Part shown: positions 6,277 through 6,695 of the stretch, in pieces
Numbering within the stretch: the stretch's first letter is position 1
How the letters are laid out: each line of letters starts with the position of its first letter
NCBI GenBank assembly: GCA_964400655.1
Contig: CAYNVN010000157.1
Location: 1 to 6,695, forward strand
Origin: B16-G9 sp964400655
Lineage (GTDB): Bacteria; Bacteroidota; Bacteroidia; Bacteroidales; F082
Direction of reading: 5' to 3'
Length of the DNA: 6,695 bases
The notes under the pieces: model-generated
Database searches by the model: none
What the model was told of the DNA's origin: nothing
The model's input: the letters and a program-made list of their open reading frames with translations, nothing else
Program-made: the position numbers and the translations under genes

Positions 6277-6306
6277 CAAATGTAATTAATCTTGAGTTAT
6301 TTCAAA
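6277..6306 (-). promoter_or_regulatory. Promoter for the TPR gene (TTTG-N18-TACATTTG), placed at the start codon
   Basis: On the minus strand TTTG (6303-6306) is followed after 18 bases by TACATTTG (6277-6284), which ends only four bases before the ATG at 6272. The usual start point for such a box falls on or within a base or two of the ATG, predicting a leaderless mRNA. The next in-frame ATG is far downstream (residue 93) and would remove the signal peptide, so a later start is unlikely. The -33 box abuts the terminator of the upstream tonB-like gene. Confidence 0.6.
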
Positions 6307-6307
6307 T

Positions 6308-6346
6308 AAAAAAAGGCTGTCTTTGTATAAAAGACAGCCTTTTTTT
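6308..6346 (-). terminator. Strong intrinsic terminator after the TonB-family gene
   Basis: AAAAAAAGGCTGTCTTT (6308-6324) and AAAGACAGCCTTTTTTT (6330-6346) are perfect 17-base reverse complements around the five-base loop GTATA. With an A-tract on one side and a T-tract on the other it can act in both directions, but only the minus-strand gene ending at 6360 points into it. It lies two bases from the -33 box of the TPR promoter. Confidence 0.93.
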
Positions 6347-6359
6347 ATTCTTTATAGTT

Positions 6360-6695
6360 TTACTGTAATGTAAATTTAACAGGAAGGTTAAACGATACAC
6401 GTACAGGTTTACCACGTTGCATACCTGGTTTCCACTTGGGCATGCTTTTAACAACCCTGATGGCCTCTTCGTCGCAACCGCCACCAATACCACGAAGCAC
6501 TTTAACTGCTGTGATGGAACCGTCGGTTTCAACAACAAAGTTGATAAATACACGACCCTGGATACCTGCCTCTTTGGCATAGGGTGGGTATTTAATGTTG
6601 GTTGCAAGATATTTCATCAAAGCGCCCCTGCCACCCGGAAATTCAGGCATATTTTCAACAACCTGAAAGATTTGTTGTTCTTCAACTTCCTCTTC
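6360..6695 (-). CDS. Energy transducer TonB family protein, C-terminal part (5' end beyond window)
   Basis: The minus-strand frame is open from the right edge to the TAA at 6360-6362, giving 111 visible residues; the internal Met in MPEFPGG is not the start. The visible part begins with an acidic linker (EEEVEEQQ) and the FQVVENMPEFPGG entry motif, followed by a complete TonB C-terminal domain: LMKYLATNIKYPPYAKEAGIQGRV, the FVVETDGS turn, then GCDEEAIRVVKSMPKWKPG and the closing strand PVRVSFNLPVKFTL. This domain contacts the TonB box of outer-membrane receptors and passes on energy from the ExbB-ExbD proton channel, usually for SusC-like or siderophore uptake. The Bacteroidota form normally has an N-terminal membrane helix, or sometimes a BlaR1/M56-like membrane domain, which would lie outside the window; so either plain TonB or a fused form remains possible. 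A strong terminator follows 13 bases after the stop. Confidence 0.92.
   Translation of the reverse strand, partial: EEEVEEQQIFQVVENMPEFPGGRGALMKYLATNIKYPPYAKEAGIQGRVFINFVVETDGSITAVKVLRGIGGGCDEEAIRVVKSMPKWKPGMQRGKPVRVSFNLPVKFTLQ

Noticed and set aside
6302..6607. Alternative minus-strand frame of 101 codons overlapping the TonB domain and its terminator
   Set aside because: The TonB C-terminal domain occupies a different frame with canonical motifs, and this frame would translate through the terminator hairpin.

Overview
The window looks like ordinary chromosomal DNA from a member of the Bacteroidota, most likely the Bacteroidales/Marinilabiliales side. The pointers are a type IX secretion (T9SS) type A C-terminal sorting domain, a Bacteroidota-style PorT-like outer-membrane barrel, several lipoproteins with an S-S-C or Y-S-C lipobox, a TonB C-terminal domain, a 40-residue-period TPR membrane protein, and promoters matching the Bacteroidota -33/-7 pattern (TTTG, about 18-19 bases, TAnnTTTG). 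Start codons mostly lack a strong Shine-Dalgarno sequence, also usual for this phylum. The DNA is moderately AT-rich, strongly so between genes. No tRNA, rRNA, CRISPR array, insertion sequence or phage gene was seen.

Layout. Positions 1-496 (+) hold the 3' end of a secreted T9SS cargo protein. Positions 614-1225 (+) encode a small outer-membrane beta-barrel, followed by a hairpin terminator. Positions 1330-1653 (-) encode a small lysine-rich lipoprotein, transcribed divergently from a second lipoprotein at 1736-2221 (+) whose C-terminal half resembles a Rieske fold that has lost its iron-sulphur ligands. A strong two-way terminator at 2245-2289 separates it from the convergent ornithine aminotransferase gene at 2310-3533 (-). 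Then, all on the minus strand, come a two-HKD phospholipase D/cardiolipin-synthase-like protein (3680-4756), a TPR protein with one C-terminal membrane helix and no output domain (4863-6272), a near-perfect 17-bp terminator hairpin (6308-6346), and the C-terminal part of a TonB-family energy transducer that runs off the right edge (6360-6695).

The genes do not form an obvious single pathway. Most appear to be separate transcription units with their own promoter or terminator; the TPR and phospholipase D genes may share a transcript because no terminator or promoter is visible in the 106 bases between them. Several products belong to the cell envelope: T9SS cargo, outer-membrane barrel, two lipoproteins, phospholipid synthesis and TonB energy transduction. 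The ornithine aminotransferase is the one clear central-metabolism enzyme. Nothing here amounts to a convincing new multi-gene system. The items most worth a second look are the ligand-less Rieske-like lipoprotein, the output-less TPR protein with its apparently leaderless promoter, and the consistent 18-base promoter spacing.
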